From Phycisphaerales bacterium (GTDB lineage: Bacteria > Planctomycetota > Phycisphaerae > Phycisphaerales > Phycisphaeraceae), in contig JAAUTM010000058.1 in NCBI GenBank assembly GCA_012031455.1, forward strand, positions 1 to 7,346: a stretch of 7,346 nucleotides of DNA. The letters run 5' to 3'. The stretch's first letter is position 1; each line of letters begins with the position of its first letter. This document shows positions 5,695 through 7,346 of this stretch, piece by piece. Made by a program: the position numbers and the translations under genes. The notes below the pieces were generated by a model. That model searched no databases. It had not been told where the DNA came from and saw only the letters and a list, made by a program, of their open reading frames with translations.

Positions 5695-7068
5695 TTATGT
5701 CCGTTGTAAGAACAGTACTGCGTCACCTTTGAAGGGTGCAATAAACTCTCGAATATCACCGCCGGTAATGGTTTTCTTGGACACTGCGGTTTTGCCATTG
5801 GCGGGGTTGAACCATTCGACGCTAACACTCCCCTTGACTGCGGTGATATCGACGACCGTTTTACCGCCTTTGGGCAGATAGACCAGATACTCGCGTCCGG
5901 GATTGGCAAGACAAAAGTGACTGAGTGCGAGATCGGGACGTGGTTGCGCCTTTGAAAGGTCCATCTTACGGGAATATTGCAGCGCGTACCCCATGTTGAT
6001 CTGAGTGTTTTTCCACACGGAAAGCTTTGTCGGAGGATGACCATAATCCTGATTTTCCAGTGGGTAAAAATCCATGAATATTGGATGATGGCCTCGCGTA
6101 AGCGACATCCAAACCCAGTCGCGTCTGCCGCCGGTGCCCCAGAGATGATCGGTGTCGAGCATGGAAATCTTATCAGGGGGCATGATCGGCGGATCGATTT
6201 TAAACGGATCACGATGCTCAAGCCAGTTAGTAAGCGTGTTGAGGCCGATGATGTCTGCTGGACTATTCCATAAGTACGGAATACACGCAGTACCATAGCC
6301 GACCATCATGACCAGATGTTGCTTAGGCAGTTCTTTTTCTGTTGCCTTGATATATTTGATGAAATGATACTGCCAAGCTTTTGAATAATAGAAACGGCTT
6401 TCATTGGATATTTCGAAAAAGATATTATCGTATTCATTCAGCGTTTCAATCACCTTGCGAACATATGCCTCTTGAATACTTGTAATTGCGGGGATATCGA
6501 GGGAGTGCGTGGCTCGACCTTTGCCAGTATTCTGTGGATCGCCGTCAATTCCATTTATGTTGTTTTTTATGTTAAACGGATGCCAGGCCCAACAGGCATG
6601 TTTAGGTGCATATTCCAATGCCCATCCTTCGAAAAGCATAACCGATGCGTACATGCCACGATCTCGCATGGCCCGGACACGTGAACCCAGACGTTCAAAG
6701 TATTCGGGGTTTAATTGGTTAAGGTTGAATTTAGGCAAGCCATCGGCAGCTTTCCCCGGTCCTGTACGAAGCCAGGGCAGGGGAGCGTTGAAACTTGCTT
6801 TGGATGATTTGTCTCCCGGTGCCGGCTTACCCGCCAATTCCTGCGTCCACAGACGGGTGAAATTGTGACCACGCTCCTGCAACATGTCCAGAAAACCATC
6901 AAAGTCAAAGCGAGGTGGGGGGTAAGTTTCACCTCTATCGACAATAGTACTCCATGTATGCGATCCACTCAATAAAATCGCTTTGCCCGTACCGTCATCA
7001 AAATAGCGGGGGTTTTTACTGTGAACGGATAAAGGAGCATGTGTTGATAGTAATTTTGAGGCCTTCAT
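5695..7068 (-). CDS. Putative glycoside hydrolase, DUF4038/GH140-like TIM barrel with C-terminal collagen-binding-like domain
   Basis: A 457-aa protein. Residues about 17-75 (NPRYFDDGTGKAILLSGSHTW ... RGHNFTRLWTQE) match the start of DUF4038-type barrels, seen in GH140 apiosidases and related unassigned families. The barrel runs to about residue 370. FFEISNES has the clan-A style NE pair (N222, E223), so E223 is the likely acid/base. The strand-7 position that normally carries a Glu nucleophile reads SMLDTDHLWGTGG here, with D305 or D307 as candidates. Residues about 385-457 (LANPGREYLVYLPKGG, VEWFNPANGKT, FKGDAVLFL) match the short C-terminal beta-domain called 'putative collagen-binding' (PF12904-like) that follows such barrels. 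No signal peptide is apparent, so it should be cytoplasmic. AAGGAT lies 7 bases before the start; the stop is TAA. The substrate cannot be read from sequence; apiose- or rhamnose-type linkages are only guesses. A plain GH5-like cellulase label would be too specific. Confidence 0.8.
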   Translation of the reverse strand: MKASKLLSTHAPLSVHSKNPRYFDDGTGKAILLSGSHTWSTIVDRGETYPPPRFDFDGFLDMLQERGHNFTRLWTQELAGKPAPGDKSSKASFNAPLPWLRTGPGKAADGLPKFNLNQLNPEYFERLGSRVRAMRDRGMYASVMLFEGWALEYAPKHACWAWHPFNIKNNINGIDGDPQNTGKGRATHSLDIPAITSIQEAYVRKVIETLNEYDNIFFEISNESRFYYSKAWQYHFIKYIKATEKELPKQHLVMMVGYGTACIPYLWNSPADIIGLNTLTNWLEHRDPFKIDPPIMPPDKISMLDTDHLWGTGGRRDWVWMSLTRGHHPIFMDFYPLENQDYGHPPTKLSVWKNTQINMGYALQYSRKMDLSKAQPRPDLALSHFCLANPGREYLVYLPKGGKTVVDITAVKGSVSVEWFNPANGKTAVSKKTITGGDIREFIAPFKGDAVLFLQRT

Positions 7069-7075
7069 GAATATT

Positions 7076-7081
7076 ATCCTT
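7076..7081 (-). promoter_or_regulatory. Ribosome binding site of the DUF4038-like gene
   Basis: AAGGAT on the minus strand, 7 bases before ATG 7068-7066. No competing upstream start in frame carries a comparable site. Confidence 0.55.
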
Positions 7082-7128
7082 ATGTGTAAACTAACATTCT
7101 AGGAAAAGGTAATTTTCTGACGGGTCCT

Positions 7129-7157
7129 ATTATATGCCCAATTCGATCCCAATCGAT
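7129..7157 (-). promoter_or_regulatory. Candidate -10 box preceded by a tandem ATCGA(A)TTGGG repeat
   Basis: In the 134-base gap before the glycosidase gene, the minus strand has TATAAT at 7134-7129, about 60 bases before the ATG. There is no good -35 at 16-18 bases. Instead the region from 7157 to 7137 holds ATCGATTGGG followed directly by ATCGAATTGGG, a tandem near-repeat of 10-11 bases. A direct repeat in place of a -35 box is the usual layout of an activator-dependent promoter. The gap holds no clear terminator for the upstream gene. Confidence 0.35.
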
Positions 7158-7202
7158 TTCCGCGCGATGAAATTGTTTTATCATCTGGGCTCACATTCTG
7201 CC

Positions 7203-7346
7203 TCATGAGTTCGAGCGGAGCGAGAATATCATGCAGGCGGTTTTTTCGACAGGTATGTCTATCGGTATCCTGTAGATAGCACGCTTGCCCTCCATATCAG
7301 AGGTAAAGTAGGCATACCGCATGGCGTGATCGATGATGCGGATGGG
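7203..7346 (-). CDS. C-terminal 47 residues of an unidentified protein, possibly a beta-propeller
   Basis: The frame is open from the right edge to TGA at 7205-7203, so only the end of the gene is present. It reads HAMRYAYFTSDMEGKRAIYRIPID and then a short tail. The pattern 'aYFTSDmEGkraIYri' is typical of the last blade of WD40/PD40-like (TolB-type) propellers, including oligogalacturonate-lyase-like enzymes in glycan loci, where the strand pair FTSD-x-EG-x-x-x-IY recurs. With under 50 residues this is a resemblance and not an assignment. It is in the same orientation as the cluster and ends 134 bases before the glycosidase start, so it may be the preceding gene of the same locus. Confidence 0.5.
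   Translation of the reverse strand, partial: PIRIIDHAMRYAYFTSDMEGKRAIYRIPIDIPVEKTACMIFSLRSNS

Noticed and set aside
5691..6296. Minus-strand 201-codon frame inside the DUF4038-like gene
   Set aside because: It is an out-of-frame shadow of a well-matched 457-aa protein, with Arg/Ser/Pro-rich sequence and no domain signal.
1..7346. CRISPR arrays, insertion sequences, tRNA or rRNA genes
   Set aside because: No regularly spaced repeats, transposase-like frames, terminal inverted repeats or cloverleaf-like sequences were seen on reading both strands.

Overview
The window reads as part of a bacterial carbohydrate-degradation locus. Every gene I can support lies on the minus strand, so transcription runs from high to low coordinates. 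The gene mix is a LamG-like secreted lectin, a PEP-CTERM-anchored exported protein, a ThuA-like protein, a DUF4038/GH140-like glycosidase and a GH57-like enzyme. It suggests a Planctomycetota/Verrucomicrobiota/Lentisphaerota/Kiritimatiellota (PVC) type bacterium. PEP-CTERM implies an exosortase system and so a Gram-negative type envelope. Most genes have good Shine-Dalgarno sites. The phylum is an inference; no rRNA or tRNA gene is present to fix it.

In transcription order: (1) 7346-7203, the last 47 codons of a gene entering from the right edge, possibly a beta-propeller protein; (2) 7068-5695, a 457-aa putative TIM-barrel glycosidase with a C-terminal 'putative collagen-binding' beta-domain; (3) 5541-4722, a secreted LamG-domain protein interrupted by a +1 frameshift near 5302-5304; (4) 4468-3437, an exported 343-aa DUF1566-like protein ending in a PEP-CTERM sorting signal, with the clearest promoter of the window and operator-like symmetry around its -10 box and predicted start; (5) 3296-2634, a 220-aa ThuA-like protein; (6) 2543-964, a GH43 beta-xylosidase/alpha-L-arabinofuranosidase of the two-domain XynB/SXA type, interrupted by a one-base deletion near 1967; (7) 744 to the left edge, the N-terminal 248 residues of a GH57-like glycosidase.

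None of the three glycosidase-like proteins (2, 6, 7) has a visible signal peptide, so they probably act in the cytoplasm on imported oligosaccharides. Proteins 3 and 4 are exported and look like surface glycan-binding or adhesive proteins. A reasonable model is capture at the surface, import by a transporter outside the window, and intracellular cleavage of a xylose- or arabinose-containing glycan, perhaps with apiose or other rare linkages. The GH57-like enzyme acts on a separate alpha-glucan-like substrate. No transporter, regulator, exosortase or mobile element lies in the window.

Two of the seven genes carry a single-base frame break with intact conserved sequence on both sides. That pattern fits assembly or sequencing indels at least as well as real gene decay. 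The noncoding gaps (about 90-255 bases each) hold ribosome binding sites, a few promoter candidates and no convincing rho-independent terminator. There is no gene-free stretch over 300 bases.
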